64,000 nucleotides of DNA from Bacillota bacterium (lineage in GTDB: Bacteria; Bacillota; Clostridia; Christensenellales; SZUA-584): positions 1 to 64,000 of the forward strand of contig JAEWTW010000012.1 of assembly GCA_023397655.1 (NCBI GenBank), read 5' to 3'. Under the pieces are notes generated by a model that was not told where the DNA came from, searched no databases, and was given only the letters and a program-made list of their open reading frames with translations. How positions within the stretch are numbered: position 1 is the first letter of the stretch; the number at the start of each line of letters is the position of its first letter. Positions 19,232 through 28,546 of the stretch are shown in pieces. The position numbers and the translations under genes were made by a program.

Positions 19232-19939
19232 TTATCCTTCCTTTTGGCTTTGTTCAAAGGGCGCAATGATACGCCTTTGCATTGTTTCATTAACGGCAGT
19301 GCAGATAATCAGCTGCTGCAGCGAGAACCAGATAAGCAGCAGAAGAACCACAGTATACGGGAAAAACGCCGCTATTATGATAGTCAGAGCAACCATACTG
19401 CCTATAATTACAAGATTGGTCCTCCATTCGGTCACCATGAGTACGATCGCATTTTTAGCAATATGCCTGTTTTTAAGTGCCAGTGACGGCAGAAGAACAA
19501 ACACATAGCTTGTGAAAAGCAATGTCAGTCCCAATATGAATAACCCTATCGCCCCCGCAAATATACTCATACTGCTGTCCTCTGAAGATGTGCTTACGCT
19601 CAATGCATAATAACTCATAAAAAGCAGCACAGCAGACAGCAAGCCAAACGGCAGGCTTTTGAACAGGTTGGCTTTGAACTCCTTTTTGTATTCACTCCAC
19701 AAAAAACAGTTCCCTTCCCGTACCAGCTTTATCAGCACCCTGTTAACGCCGCAGATGGCTGCCGGTATGGTCACAACGGGAATGCTGAACATGAGAAACA
19801 TAAGGTTCAATGTAACTAGCTTCCACGGATGCGTCATCAGCAGGAAGAAAAACCGCTTAACTCCTTTTTCGGGCGGCAGTTCCGTCACGCCAGGTCCGGG
19901 TGCGAATCTTTTTTTCTTGATCAACTCCGTTATCTTCAT
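19232..19939 (-). CDS. YesL-like (DUF624) membrane protein
   Basis: Integral membrane protein of 235 residues with about five hydrophobic segments (around 42-65, 95-113, 125-150, 172-192 and 195-212). The THPWKLVTLNLMFLMFSIPVVTIPA block is characteristic of the YesL/DUF624 family, whose genes sit beside CUT1 importers in Firmicutes. Its molecular role is not known. It lies between the MalG-type permease and the ATPase with tight spacing and has RBS AAGGATG. Confidence 0.88.
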   Translation of the reverse strand: MKITELIKKKRFAPGPGVTELPPEKGVKRFFFLLMTHPWKLVTLNLMFLMFSIPVVTIPAAICGVNRVLIKLVREGNCFLWSEYKKEFKANLFKSLPFGLLSAVLLFMSYYALSVSTSSEDSSMSIFAGAIGLFILGLTLLFTSYVFVLLPSLALKNRHIAKNAIVLMVTEWRTNLVIIGSMVALTIIIAAFFPYTVVLLLLIWFSLQQLIICTAVNETMQRRIIAPFEQSQKEG

Positions 19940-19949
19940 GTTCTCATCC

Positions 19950-20840
19950 TTAATTCTTCATACCCGTCATCACGATGCCCTCTACAAAGTAACGCTGACC
20001 AATGAGATAAACGATCACACCGGGTAAAAACGAAAGGCAGGTCGCCGCAAACATCCCCGCGTAATCGTTTTTGAACGAACCCATAAAAGTGGTCAGCCCA
20101 ACCGCCATTGTATATTTTTCACGCGAAGAAATATAAATCGTTTGCTGTAGCAGATCGTTCCATGTCGTAATGAAGATTAACAGCCCCACAACGATAATGG
20201 CTGGCCGGATAGAGGGAACGATGATGCTCACCAGCGTACGCATATAACCGGCTCCGTCAATGGTGGCCGACTCATCCAGTTCTTTGGGAAGAGTCCTGAT
20301 GAACTGCCTGATAAGAAATATATTAAATGCTCCGCCGCCGCAAAGATACGGAAGTATCAGCGGCCAGTATGTATCTGTAAGCCCCAGGCTCGCCCATGAT
20401 ATGTAGAGCGGAATCAGCGTGACCATGGTCGGCAGGAGCATTGAACCCACGCAAAGCGAAAATAAGAACGCTTTTCCTTTAAAGCGCAGCCGCGCAAAAG
20501 CATAGCCGCACAATATCGCCGTGGCCGTTCCGAAAACGACACAGGGAACGACAATAGTCAGCGTATTGCCTAAATACAGCCAAAAGTCAAACGTAGTTGG
20601 TTTTATGTTGTAATTGGAGAACAACCACTCCGACGGGAAAAACTGCGGCGGCCACTTAAATATTTCGAGGCTCTTCATAAGCGAAGAACGGACCATCCAC
20701 CATATCGGAAGCAGGACTACGGCTGCTATCAGGATGACAATAATTAATGAAACGATATCCGCAATCCGCTGGCTTCTCTTTTTGCTTTTTATAGAGTTTC
20801 TGAGGGGCACTCCATTGTTTGTTTTTGCGGTTTCATTCAT
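19950..20840 (-). CDS. CUT1 sugar ABC transporter permease (MalG type)
   Basis: Permease of 296 residues with about six transmembrane segments, the first at 27-48 (DIVSLIIVILIAAVVLLPIWWMV). The EAA loop reads ELDESATIDGAGYMRTLVSIIVPSIRP. The start overlaps the MalF-type stop as ATGA, the usual sign of coupled translation. It works with the product of 20837-21778 and the ATPase at 18105. Confidence 0.94.
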   Translation of the reverse strand: MNETAKTNNGVPLRNSIKSKKRSQRIADIVSLIIVILIAAVVLLPIWWMVRSSLMKSLEIFKWPPQFFPSEWLFSNYNIKPTTFDFWLYLGNTLTIVVPCVVFGTATAILCGYAFARLRFKGKAFLFSLCVGSMLLPTMVTLIPLYISWASLGLTDTYWPLILPYLCGGGAFNIFLIRQFIRTLPKELDESATIDGAGYMRTLVSIIVPSIRPAIIVVGLLIFITTWNDLLQQTIYISSREKYTMAVGLTTFMGSFKNDYAGMFAATCLSFLPGVIVYLIGQRYFVEGIVMTGMKN

Positions 20841-21778
20841 TTTTTATCATCTCCTCCCTCATTGTATATCCAGCTTTTTGATGTCGCGAATAATATAAAG
20901 GCCAGTATGGCAGCGACGATAAAAAACACAAATGCAATGGCACCGGCTTTCCCCAATTCCCTGCCTCTAAAACCGATTTGGTACATCAAATACGTCATAA
21001 ACATCGTCGATTTTCCCGGCCCGCCTTTTGTAACAGCCAGCGCGGGCACGACAACCTGCAGATTGACGACAAGGCTCATCAATAGATTATAAAAAATAAT
21101 AGGAGTCATGCAGGGGATCGTGACGTTCCAAAAGCGCTGCCAGGAGTTTGCGCCATCTATTTCTGCGGCCTCGTGATATACTCGGGGCACGTTTTGCAGC
21201 CCTGCCAAGAAAATGACGATCAAGTTGCCGGATGTCCAAACAGCGATTAAGGCCAGTGACGGTATAGCCGTGTCCGCAGATGACAGGAACAAGGATTTAT
21301 CAAAGCCTAAATTCACCAGGATATAGTTGATCAGACCGCCGTCATACTTTAATAAAAACCACCAGCTGATCATGACTGCGGTGGCTGGGAGGATATACGG
21401 AATATAGAAAATTGCACGAAAAAACCCGCGGGCGGGGATCTTGCGGTTTAAAAGCAACGCTATAATCATGGAGTAAATGATACTTCCGACAACAGCGATC
21501 AGCGCGAATATGACAGTAACCTTAATTGAGTTGAGGAAGTCCACACTAGGGCTTTTGAAAATATCAACAAAATTATCAAACCCAACAAACTGGACCGGCG
21601 GCAAAGTACCGCCTTTAATAAAATGGCCTACGTTCAAGTCCGTTAAACTGATGCCGAATACAGCCAATAATGGTATATATGTGATGAGTGACAAACCAAG
21701 AAATGCTGGGATCAAAAACAGATACGCTGCGCGCTGTTCCTTGATTGCGATTTTTGTCCTCTTTTTCTTATTTCTCAT
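20837..21778 (-). CDS. CUT1 sugar ABC transporter permease (MalF type)
   Basis: Permease of 313 residues with an EAA loop (YHEAAEIDGANSWQRFWNVT) and the KGGPGKSTMFMTYLMY segment typical of this subunit. The frame is open to 21862, but that extension is a run of Arg/Cys/Trp codons crossing a GC hairpin. The ATG at 21778 (MRNKKKRTK) has AGGA upstream and gives the usual basic start before the first membrane helix. It follows the binding-protein gene after an inverted repeat. Confidence 0.92.
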   Translation of the reverse strand: MRNKKKRTKIAIKEQRAAYLFLIPAFLGLSLITYIPLLAVFGISLTDLNVGHFIKGGTLPPVQFVGFDNFVDIFKSPSVDFLNSIKVTVIFALIAVVGSIIYSMIIALLLNRKIPARGFFRAIFYIPYILPATAVMISWWFLLKYDGGLINYILVNLGFDKSLFLSSADTAIPSLALIAVWTSGNLIVIFLAGLQNVPRVYHEAAEIDGANSWQRFWNVTIPCMTPIIFYNLLMSLVVNLQVVVPALAVTKGGPGKSTMFMTYLMYQIGFRGRELGKAGAIAFVFFIVAAILAFILFATSKSWIYNEGGDDKK

Positions 21779-21814
21779 GTCTTTTTTCCTGCTTTCTTGG
21801 ATATAAAACCAGGG

Positions 21815-21851
21815 GGGGCGCCCGCATACGCATTTTGCTTTCAGGCGCCCC
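21815..21851 (-). terminator. Intercistronic hairpin after the binding-protein gene
   Basis: The inverted repeat GGGGCGCC/GGCGCCCC (8 bp, 21-base loop) lies between the stop of the binding protein (21894) and the permease start (21778). A T4 stretch follows after about ten bases on the minus strand. It is probably an attenuating or mRNA-stabilising element, as at 7467-7501 and 45959-45991. Confidence 0.55.
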
Positions 21852-21893
21852 GCATTTCTCATACGTTACTTCTCAATAGCCGAACGTTTCATA

Positions 21894-23303
21894 TTAATTA
21901 AGTTCAGCCTGCATTGCATCACGAACTTCTGCGATAACCTCTTCAACAGTCTTGCTGCCGTTGACCGCTTCGACCATTGCCGGCTGCAGTATTTTTATCA
22001 TTTCATAAGTATTTGGCGTATAGTACCATGCTGTAGACCTGGTTACGTCAAAGTCCAAAGCGACGTCCACAATAGCCGTTTTGAAAGCTTCGGCTGTCAG
22101 CGGTTGGCGATTTTCGCAATCATCCACCCAAGATTTCAGCAGATTTGCATCGGTATACCAGTTCAATTTGGTAGGCATCCACCATCCGGCCATGATAGTA
22201 CCCATACTGTTTTCTTCGCTGTTGTACCATCTTAAGAACTCCGCAGCTTCTTCCGGGTGCTGAGATGTGGCAAATACACCTGTCGGACCGCCGGTGCAGA
22301 TATTGACCTTCTGCTTCATATAGGGCAGCACGCCTACGCCATAATCAATACCTTCGAAACCCGCGCCCCGGAATCCTGCAGCCCACTGTCCTTCTGTACA
22401 CATAGCCACATTACCTGCGCCGAGCGAGCTGGTGAAACCATTATCCTGAGTACCGTCATTTAACGGAGCGACATTTTCCACCAGGTGCAGATCAACAACT
22501 TTTTGCAATGCCTCAATCGCGGCGTCATCAAAAACAACCGATTTGCCGTCCTGCGAGAAGAAGCTGCCGCCGTTTGAAAGCGCCCAAACCTCAAGCTGCC
22601 ATGTATATTGATTGACATAAGCACCGTACTGGACGATATTGTTCTTGTCGAAACCGTCTTCACCCGGATGTTTGCCATTGGCGTCAATCGTCAGCTTCTT
22701 GGCAACATCAATAAATTCATCCCATGTCCATGCTTCATCTAATGTAGCGGGGGGATATGGTACGCCGGCATCGTCGAACATTTTCTTGTTGTACCAAAGC
22801 CCGAGGACTTCATTAGCCGCAGAATAACCAACGGTGTTACCCTCATACTTAAACGCAAGATAGTCGAGCGGCAGATTATCCTGACCTGCATATATATCGA
22901 CATAGGACAGCAGGCCATCTCTCGCCCAACCGATAGCGGTATCTTCCGCGACCATTCCGCAATCCGGCATCTCGCCCGACGTCGCCATGGTCTGAAGCTT
23001 TTCGTTATATTCGTCGCGTCCGATCTGCAGCGCTTTCACATATACTTTATCCTGTAGTTCATTGTATACGTCGAGAGCCTTCTGTGTCGTTTCCTGTTCC
23101 GCGGGATCGCCCCACAATGAGAATATGATGGTAATCTTCTCGTTCTCTCCCTGTGCGGCATCGGTGGCCTGTGCGGCATCGGTAGCAGCTGCCGGTGCTT
23201 CATCCGTGGCTGCGGGAGCCTGCGGTTCGCCCGTGCATGCAACCAGGCCTAAGAGCATAGCGAAGCAGCACAATAGGACCATAGCCTTCTTGATAGACTT
23301 CAT
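21894..23303 (-). CDS. Sugar-binding lipoprotein, family 1 extracellular solute-binding protein
   Basis: Lipoprotein of 469 residues with lipobox LVAC (Cys23), an Ala/Thr/Asp-rich linker, then a MalE-like domain starting ITIIFSLWGDPAEQETTQKA. It delivers substrate to the permeases at 19950-21778. RBS AAGAAGG lies a little far upstream of the ATG. A promoter of its own may sit at 23334-23362. Its neighbours GH127 and GH51 make an arabinose-containing oligosaccharide the likely ligand. Confidence 0.93.
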   Translation of the reverse strand: MKSIKKAMVLLCCFAMLLGLVACTGEPQAPAATDEAPAAATDAAQATDAAQGENEKITIIFSLWGDPAEQETTQKALDVYNELQDKVYVKALQIGRDEYNEKLQTMATSGEMPDCGMVAEDTAIGWARDGLLSYVDIYAGQDNLPLDYLAFKYEGNTVGYSAANEVLGLWYNKKMFDDAGVPYPPATLDEAWTWDEFIDVAKKLTIDANGKHPGEDGFDKNNIVQYGAYVNQYTWQLEVWALSNGGSFFSQDGKSVVFDDAAIEALQKVVDLHLVENVAPLNDGTQDNGFTSSLGAGNVAMCTEGQWAAGFRGAGFEGIDYGVGVLPYMKQKVNICTGGPTGVFATSQHPEEAAEFLRWYNSEENSMGTIMAGWWMPTKLNWYTDANLLKSWVDDCENRQPLTAEAFKTAIVDVALDFDVTRSTAWYYTPNTYEMIKILQPAMVEAVNGSKTVEEVIAEVRDAMQAELN

Positions 23304-23333
23304 TTCTCTATACCTTCTTTCCTCGTATTAATT

Positions 23334-23362
23334 ATTATACAACAACTCTAGTATTGTATAAA
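23334..23362 (-). promoter_or_regulatory. Candidate sigma-A promoter for the binding-protein gene
   Basis: On the minus strand TTTATA (23357-23362) and TATAAT (23334-23339) are 17 bases apart, just upstream of the binding-protein gene and downstream of the GH127 stop. TATACAA/TTGTATA flanks form an inverted repeat across it. It would let the binding protein be made at a higher level than GH127. Confidence 0.5.
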
Positions 23363-23375
23363 TATAGTTCAATGA

Positions 23376-25397
23376 TCATATACGACATTTATGCCAAACA
23401 AGCATCTCTCCGGGCTGTCTGTTACCCCATAGACAGTAGGGAATTGCTCTCAGCGGCACCGCTTCGGTGTCAAAGCGGGCCTCATCGTAAAGCTTGCTGC
23501 CGCTCCACCCTGACCTCGTTATACGCAGGCCTTCGTAACAAAGATTCGGCAGTCCGCCCGGCAACACATTATCCTCTTCTTCCCGTACAGCGGCATCGGC
23601 CTCCACCAGCACGGCTGCCAGATTCGCGCCATTGTCGGTTTCCTCCAGACAGTAAACGCAGGGTCCTTTAAGCAAAGCAATCTTGCCGGCGTCCTCTCTC
23701 AGTAAAGGATCGGCCGCCATCCATTGGGGCTGCACGTTTAGCCGCACGGTAACCGTATGCTGTCCGGTCAAGTCACCACAAATCATCGCGTAGCCCTTTT
23801 CCACGTCCGGGGTCAGCGGAATGCCGTCCAGCGAAAATTCCGGAGACTGTGCATAACCAGGGATTCGTACCGCCAGGCGCAGGCCGGCTCCCGGCTGCAC
23901 GTCAAGACCAATGGTTATTTCCCCGTTTTGCATCAGGCCGGAACGCATTGTCAGTTCCGCTTCTCCGCCGGCAAACTTTGCTTTAAAAGAGGAGGAGATG
24001 AAGAGATTCACGTACGCCGTATTATCGTCCTGCGCATATATGTAATGCCCGAGCGAAGCCAGGGTACGCGCTACATTGGGCGGGCAGCAGGCTACAGAAA
24101 ACCAGCGCTGGCGCTGCGCCTTTACATGCTTCATGGAGGTGGCAGGCAGACAATTTTCCGGCCACACCTCCAGCGGATTGACGTAGAAGTACCGGTCTCC
24201 GCTGAGGCTGATGCCTGCCAGCACTGTGTTATACAGCGCACGCTCCACGATGTCGAAGTAAGTTGCATCCCGCTCAATGAGACTCATGCGGCGGCCGAAC
24301 AACGCAAGACCGATAGAAGCGCAGGTCTCACAGTAAGAGGCGTCGTTGGGGAGATCATAATCCGTGGTAAAGCGTTCGAAAAAGCCGGATGAGCCGATGC
24401 CGCCGGTTATATACATGCGCCGCTGCGTGATGTTGTCCCACAGCACCCGGCAGGTATCCAGCAGTTCTTCGTCTCCATCTTCGCGGGCTATATCCGCCAT
24501 CGCACAATACATGTATGTGGCCCGCACCGCATGACCCTCCGCCGTGCGCTGCTGCCGGGGCGGCATATGTGCCTGCGAGTATTTCAGCTCGTATTCCCTG
24601 AACTCGGGGAATATCACCTGCCCATTCCGGTCTTCAATCTCCTGGCTGAAATAGTTCGGTTCCTGACCACGCTCGTCAATGAAAAACCGCGCGCAGTCCA
24701 GATAGCGGCGCTGCCCGGTGCAGCGGTACAGCTTAACGAGCGCAATCTCAATTTCCTGATGACCCGGATAACCCTTTCGCTGCCCCTCTCCCGGCCCGAA
24801 TTCGCGGCATATCAAATCTGCAAAACGGCGCGCGGTGTTTAAGAGGCTGTCTTTACCCGTGGCTTCGTAATAGGCCACACCCGCCTCAATCAGATATCCG
24901 GCGCAATAGAGCTCATGTCCTTCCACCAAATTGCTCCAGCGCGCATCCGGTTCCGCCACAGTGTAGTAGGTATTCAGATATCCGTCTGGCTGCTGTGCAC
25001 GTCCGATAAGGGATATAACCTCATCAGCTATTTTCTCGAAATCTTTGCAGCTTCCGTTATGTATACAGTAGGCAACGGTCTCCAGCCACTTGTAAACATC
25101 CGTATCCACAAAGATAACGCCCTTGTGTTCCCCATTTAACTCACCTGCAGCTATGCAGAAATTCTTAATGCAGTAGGATTCCATGACCTGCTGTCCGCCG
25201 TCCTGCATAAAGTTATCAGCCTGCGAGTCAAGTATCTTCCAGTTATTAAAAGCTGGGTCGGCGCCGGGAATCCTGTCGTTAAGTATCTTCCACTGGTACG
25301 GAACGATAACGTCAGCCACCATATCGGTATAACGGCTCCATAATTTGTCGTCTATTTGTACTTGATTGAGTTTCGGTAACCGCAGGGAAGATGTCAT
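23376..25397 (-). CDS. GH127 beta-L-arabinofuranosidase
   Basis: Full-length GH127 enzyme, 673 residues, releasing beta-L-arabinofuranose from short arabinosides. Motifs known from HypBA1-type enzymes are present: Glu357 and Cys359 in YCETCASI and the Cys437-Cys438 pair in SVACCPPN. These form the zinc site, with the first Cys of the pair as nucleophile. An (alpha/alpha)6 barrel with GYPGHQEIEIAL and GHELYCAGYLIEAGVAYY is followed by beta domains. There is no signal peptide, so it is cytoplasmic. RBS GGAG precedes the ATG. It is the first gene after the LacI-operator region and is intact, unlike its paralogue at 1667. Confidence 0.93.
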   Translation of the reverse strand: MTSSLRLPKLNQVQIDDKLWSRYTDMVADVIVPYQWKILNDRIPGADPAFNNWKILDSQADNFMQDGGQQVMESYCIKNFCIAAGELNGEHKGVIFVDTDVYKWLETVAYCIHNGSCKDFEKIADEVISLIGRAQQPDGYLNTYYTVAEPDARWSNLVEGHELYCAGYLIEAGVAYYEATGKDSLLNTARRFADLICREFGPGEGQRKGYPGHQEIEIALVKLYRCTGQRRYLDCARFFIDERGQEPNYFSQEIEDRNGQVIFPEFREYELKYSQAHMPPRQQRTAEGHAVRATYMYCAMADIAREDGDEELLDTCRVLWDNITQRRMYITGGIGSSGFFERFTTDYDLPNDASYCETCASIGLALFGRRMSLIERDATYFDIVERALYNTVLAGISLSGDRYFYVNPLEVWPENCLPATSMKHVKAQRQRWFSVACCPPNVARTLASLGHYIYAQDDNTAYVNLFISSSFKAKFAGGEAELTMRSGLMQNGEITIGLDVQPGAGLRLAVRIPGYAQSPEFSLDGIPLTPDVEKGYAMICGDLTGQHTVTVRLNVQPQWMAADPLLREDAGKIALLKGPCVYCLEETDNGANLAAVLVEADAAVREEEDNVLPGGLPNLCYEGLRITRSGWSGSKLYDEARFDTEAVPLRAIPYCLWGNRQPGEMLVWHKCRI

Positions 25398-25423
25398 AAA
25401 ATGCTCCGTTCTTAAGATATTTC

Positions 25424-25435
25424 TTAAACGTTTAA
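25424..25435. promoter_or_regulatory. LacI-type operator, copy 1
   Basis: The perfect palindrome TTAAACGTTTAA lies in the leader between the GH127 promoter and its start codon. The central CG and AT-rich arms fit LacI-family operators. It is one of four copies between the divergent GH127 and LacI genes. Confidence 0.8.
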
Positions 25436-25523
25436 TGTTATAGGTCTGTTAGTCATAGGTTTTAATCCATATCAGGTTCCACTCTTCAAGGCTTTATTCT
25501 GAGAATTATGATGAGAAAGTATG

Positions 25524-25535
25524 CTAAACGTTTAA
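25524..25535. promoter_or_regulatory. LacI-type operator, copy 2
   Basis: CTAAACGTTTAA lies about ten bases downstream of the -10 box of the GH127 promoter, over the expected transcription start. Repressor bound here would block that promoter. Confidence 0.8.
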
Positions 25536-25545
25536 CTTCACGCTC

Positions 25546-25574
25546 ACTATAATACATAATTTCTGATTTGTAAA
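25546..25574 (-). promoter_or_regulatory. Promoter of the GH127 operon
   Basis: On the minus strand TTTACA (25569-25574) and TATAGT (25546-25551) are 17 bases apart. Transcription should start near 25539, inside or next to operator copy 2. Confidence 0.65.
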
Positions 25575-25654
25575 GAGTCATTTCTAGATTAATTAAAATT
25601 TGTTTTAACTATATTTATTGTTTTTCGATAATTTTTTGCACTCTTTGGTATATG

Positions 25655-25666
25655 TTAAACGTTTTT
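25655..25666. promoter_or_regulatory. LacI-type operator, copy 3
   Basis: TTAAACGTTTTT is an imperfect copy of the palindrome, upstream of the LacI gene. It is about 130 bases from copy 2 and 100 from copy 4, so repression looping is possible. Confidence 0.65.
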
Positions 25667-25754
25667 TATTTTATGCTGCCTTCTGGTCTCCATATTCTTA
25701 AAAAGGCATATACTTTAAAATATGATCCCAGAAAAGTACAAAACACATTGTATG

Positions 25755-25766
25755 TTAAACGTTTAT
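25755..25766. promoter_or_regulatory. LacI-type operator, copy 4
   Basis: TTAAACGTTTAT lies 42 bases before the LacI start codon. It falls within the spacer of a possible plus-strand promoter (TTGTAT at 25748, TATTGT at 25771), which suggests autorepression. Confidence 0.7.
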
Positions 25767-25807
25767 GTGTTATTGTTTCTATAATATCAATTGATTCGGG
25801 AGATAAC

Positions 25808-26842
25808 ATGGCTAATATTCGCGAAATATCCGAAAAAGCTGGCGTATCAATCGCCACGGTATCAAAAGTCCTAAATGGTAAAAAAGGTGTCAGCCAATCG
25901 ACGATTGACAGTGTTACGGCTATTGCGCAAGAACTTAATTACCGCCCCAATCTGACAGCCCGCAGCCTGAAAAACGGACAAAGCCGTACGCTCGGCGTCA
26001 TCACCGAAGACCTGACTGTCTTCAACACCCCGGATATCGTGGACGGCATCGATGCCTACTGCGAAAACCAGGGCTATCATTATATATTGGGCAACCTCCG
26101 CTTGCACAAGCGTTACGGGCACGATCCGCAGAACACCGAGGAATGCTCGGCGCTGGTATATTCGCTGGTGGACACCATGCTGTCCAAACAGGTAGACGGT
26201 ATCATTTATGTCGGCTGCCACAGCCACGCCGTCGTCCCCATACGCAGCAACAGTGGGATTCCCTTCGTATACGCGTATTGCTACAGCGCAGACCCAAATA
26301 TCCCCTCGGTGCTGTACGACGATCAAAAAGCCGCCTATGAAGTCACTCGGCATTTGATCAGCAAGGGTCACCGCCAAATCGGGGTTGTCGCAGGTCAGCG
26401 TGACAGTATCCATACCGCCAACCGCGTACTCGGATATCAGGAAGCGTTATTCGCCAATAGCATACCGTATAACCCGCGGCTCACCGTTTATGGTGACTGG
26501 GAACGAAGTCAGGGCTACCAGCTTTGCAGCCAGCTGATTGATGCGGGGGTTACTGCGATATTTGCCCATAACGATTTGATGGCCACCGGTGTTATCGAAT
26601 ACTGCAGCCAGCACGGCATACAGGTGGGTAAGGACATTGCGCTGATCGGTTTCGACAACCGCGAGATTGGCACCGTCTGCCGCCCCACGCTCAGCACCGT
26701 GTCACTGCCGCTGTTTGAAATGGGCCAAACCGCTACGCATCTCCTTCTTGACATGCTGTCCGGCAGCCACGTGCAGTGCGGCCAGAAGCTGATGCTCGCC
26801 TGCAGCGTAGTCGAACGGGAATCCACCGCATTCCAAATATAA
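25808..26842 (+). CDS. LacI-family transcriptional regulator of the arabinoside locus
   Basis: DNA-binding repressor of 344 residues. The N-terminal helix-turn-helix and hinge read IREISEKAGVSIATVSKVLN and PNLTARSLKNGQSRTLGV, followed by a periplasmic-binding-protein-like sensor domain. The frame is open to 25652, but GGGAG sits before ATG 25808, and the longer form would lack the usual start at the helix-turn-helix. It most likely binds the four TTAAACGTTTAA-type sites upstream, controlling itself, GH51 and the divergent GH127 operon. The inducer is probably arabinose or an arabinoside. Confidence 0.94.
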   Translation: MANIREISEKAGVSIATVSKVLNGKKGVSQSTIDSVTAIAQELNYRPNLTARSLKNGQSRTLGVITEDLTVFNTPDIVDGIDAYCENQGYHYILGNLRLHKRYGHDPQNTEECSALVYSLVDTMLSKQVDGIIYVGCHSHAVVPIRSNSGIPFVYAYCYSADPNIPSVLYDDQKAAYEVTRHLISKGHRQIGVVAGQRDSIHTANRVLGYQEALFANSIPYNPRLTVYGDWERSQGYQLCSQLIDAGVTAIFAHNDLMATGVIEYCSQHGIQVGKDIALIGFDNREIGTVCRPTLSTVSLPLFEMGQTATHLLLDMLSGSHVQCGQKLMLACSVVERESTAFQI

Positions 26843-26860
26843 TAACTCAGCGGAGGCCAC

Positions 26861-28363
26861 ATGAATTTGACGGCACATATCAGTATAGATGTGAACAACA
26901 TTATCTCACCTATTGACGACCGGCTCTACGGCTCTTTCATTGAACACATGGGTCGCGCTGTCTACACGGGCATATACGAGCCCGGCCATCCGACAGCTGA
27001 CGCGCACGGCTTCCGGCAGGACGTTATTGACTTAATCCGCCCGCTGAGCGTCCCGCTCATCCGATATCCGGGCGGCAACTTTGTATCCGGTTACAACTGG
27101 GAAGACGGTGTCGGCCCAAAGGCAGAACGGCCAGTCCGAACCGAGCTGGCATGGCTTGCTCTTGAGACCAACCAGGTGGGCACTAATGAGTTCATGGATT
27201 TTTTGAAGCTTGTGGGCGCAGAGCCCATGCTGGCAGTGAACCTGGGTACCCGCGGCGCGCAGGATGCGGTTAACCTGCTGGAATACTGCAACTTTCCGGG
27301 CGGCACACATTACAGCGATATGCGTATTGCCCACGGATACTCCGAGCCGCATAATGTGAAGCTATGGTGCCTTGGCAATGAGATGGATGGTCCGTGGCAG
27401 ATTTGCGCCAAAACTGCGGATGAGTACGGTCGTGCCGCCTGCGAAACAGCCAAGATGATGAAGTGGCTGGACCCGGATATAGAACTGGTGGTATGCGGCA
27501 GTTCCTTCCGCGAGATGCCGACTTTCGGCGATTGGGAGCGTACCGTGCTGCGCCATACCTTTGAACATGTGGACTATCTCTCGCTGCACACGTATTACAC
27601 AAACCCAGAGGGTGATGTTCCCGCGTTTCTGGCCAGCAATGTGAAGATGGACCGCTTTATCAAGGAAGTGGCCGCAATATGCGAAGATGTGAAGGCGGAA
27701 AAGAAATCCAGCAAGGACATAAAGCTGTCATTTGATGAGTGGAACATCTGGTATCACTTCCGCAAGGATTGTGCAGAACCGCCCAAGTGGACAACAACAC
27801 GTTCCATCGAGGAAGAGATCTACGACTTCGCTGATGCTCTGCTGGTGGGTAGCATGCTCATCACGCTGATCAACAACGCTGACACGGTTAAAATCGCCTG
27901 TCTGGCGCAGTTGGTGAACACCATTGCGCCCATCATGACGGAACCACAGGGTCGGGCATGGGCGCAGACCATATATTATCCTTTCTTATATACGTCGCAG
28001 TACGGAAGGGGGTCGGCGCTGAAAGCAAACGTGGATGTGCCGAAGTACATCTGCTCAGCAGGCGAAAATATTCCCTACGTTGACTGTGCTGCCGTAATAT
28101 CAAACGACAAAAAAAGCCTGTCATTATTTATTGTCAACAAGCACCTTGATCAGGATATGGACTGCAACATCAGTTTGCCCGACATGTTTGCCGACGTGAG
28201 CACTGAATGGATCGCCCTCAGCGGATGCTCACCCGATGCCATTAACACGGCAAACAGTAGCCCCGTTTTACCAAAACGACTGTATAGTGTTTCCGTTTCA
28301 CCGCAGGGTTTTAAGCTTTGTCTACCCAAGGCATCGTGGAACTTGATTATATTAAGTTCTTAA
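26861..28363 (+). CDS. GH51 alpha-L-arabinofuranosidase
   Basis: Retaining exo-arabinofuranosidase of 500 residues, cytoplasmic (no signal peptide). The predicted acid/base is Glu174 in WCLGNEMDGPWQ and the nucleophile is Glu293 in LSFDEWNIWY. The N-terminal IYGSFIEHMGR-like block (RLYGSFIEHMGR), RYPGGNF and the C-terminal beta-sandwich are as expected for the family. RBS CGGAGG lies 18 bases after the LacI stop, so the two are probably co-transcribed. Together with GH127 it would strip both alpha- and beta-linked arabinofuranose from imported oligosaccharides. Confidence 0.95.
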   Translation: MNLTAHISIDVNNIISPIDDRLYGSFIEHMGRAVYTGIYEPGHPTADAHGFRQDVIDLIRPLSVPLIRYPGGNFVSGYNWEDGVGPKAERPVRTELAWLALETNQVGTNEFMDFLKLVGAEPMLAVNLGTRGAQDAVNLLEYCNFPGGTHYSDMRIAHGYSEPHNVKLWCLGNEMDGPWQICAKTADEYGRAACETAKMMKWLDPDIELVVCGSSFREMPTFGDWERTVLRHTFEHVDYLSLHTYYTNPEGDVPAFLASNVKMDRFIKEVAAICEDVKAEKKSSKDIKLSFDEWNIWYHFRKDCAEPPKWTTTRSIEEEIYDFADALLVGSMLITLINNADTVKIACLAQLVNTIAPIMTEPQGRAWAQTIYYPFLYTSQYGRGSALKANVDVPKYICSAGENIPYVDCAAVISNDKKSLSLFIVNKHLDQDMDCNISLPDMFADVSTEWIALSGCSPDAINTANSSPVLPKRLYSVSVSPQGFKLCLPKASWNLIILSS

Positions 28364-28429
28364 TTTATAGCGGAATAAAAGTATAAACAGAAATAACTAT
28401 TCTTTATTATCTGAATCTGCAGGCGGCAG

Positions 28430-28543
28430 ATGGTTGAGACGCCTCCTAGTCACAAAGGAAAGCTCAAGTCATTGATCACATTACTGCGCGCATACTCCGG
28501 CATACCCTATGCCTCTATGCTCCATGAAGCAGGGGAGATATAA
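28430..28543 (+). CDS. Small open reading frame, unrecognised (37 residues)
   Basis: An ATG-started frame encodes a basic 37-residue peptide (starts MVETPPSHKGKL, ends MLHEAGEI) in the gap between GH51 and the convergent gene at 28547. Codon use looks coding and the peptide is neither low-complexity nor hydrophobic. There is only a GGCGG-like ribosome site. It may be a real small protein or the tail of a decayed gene. I recognise no family. Confidence 0.25.
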   Translation: MVETPPSHKGKLKSLITLLRAYSGIPYASMLHEAGEI

Positions 28544-28546
28544 AAT

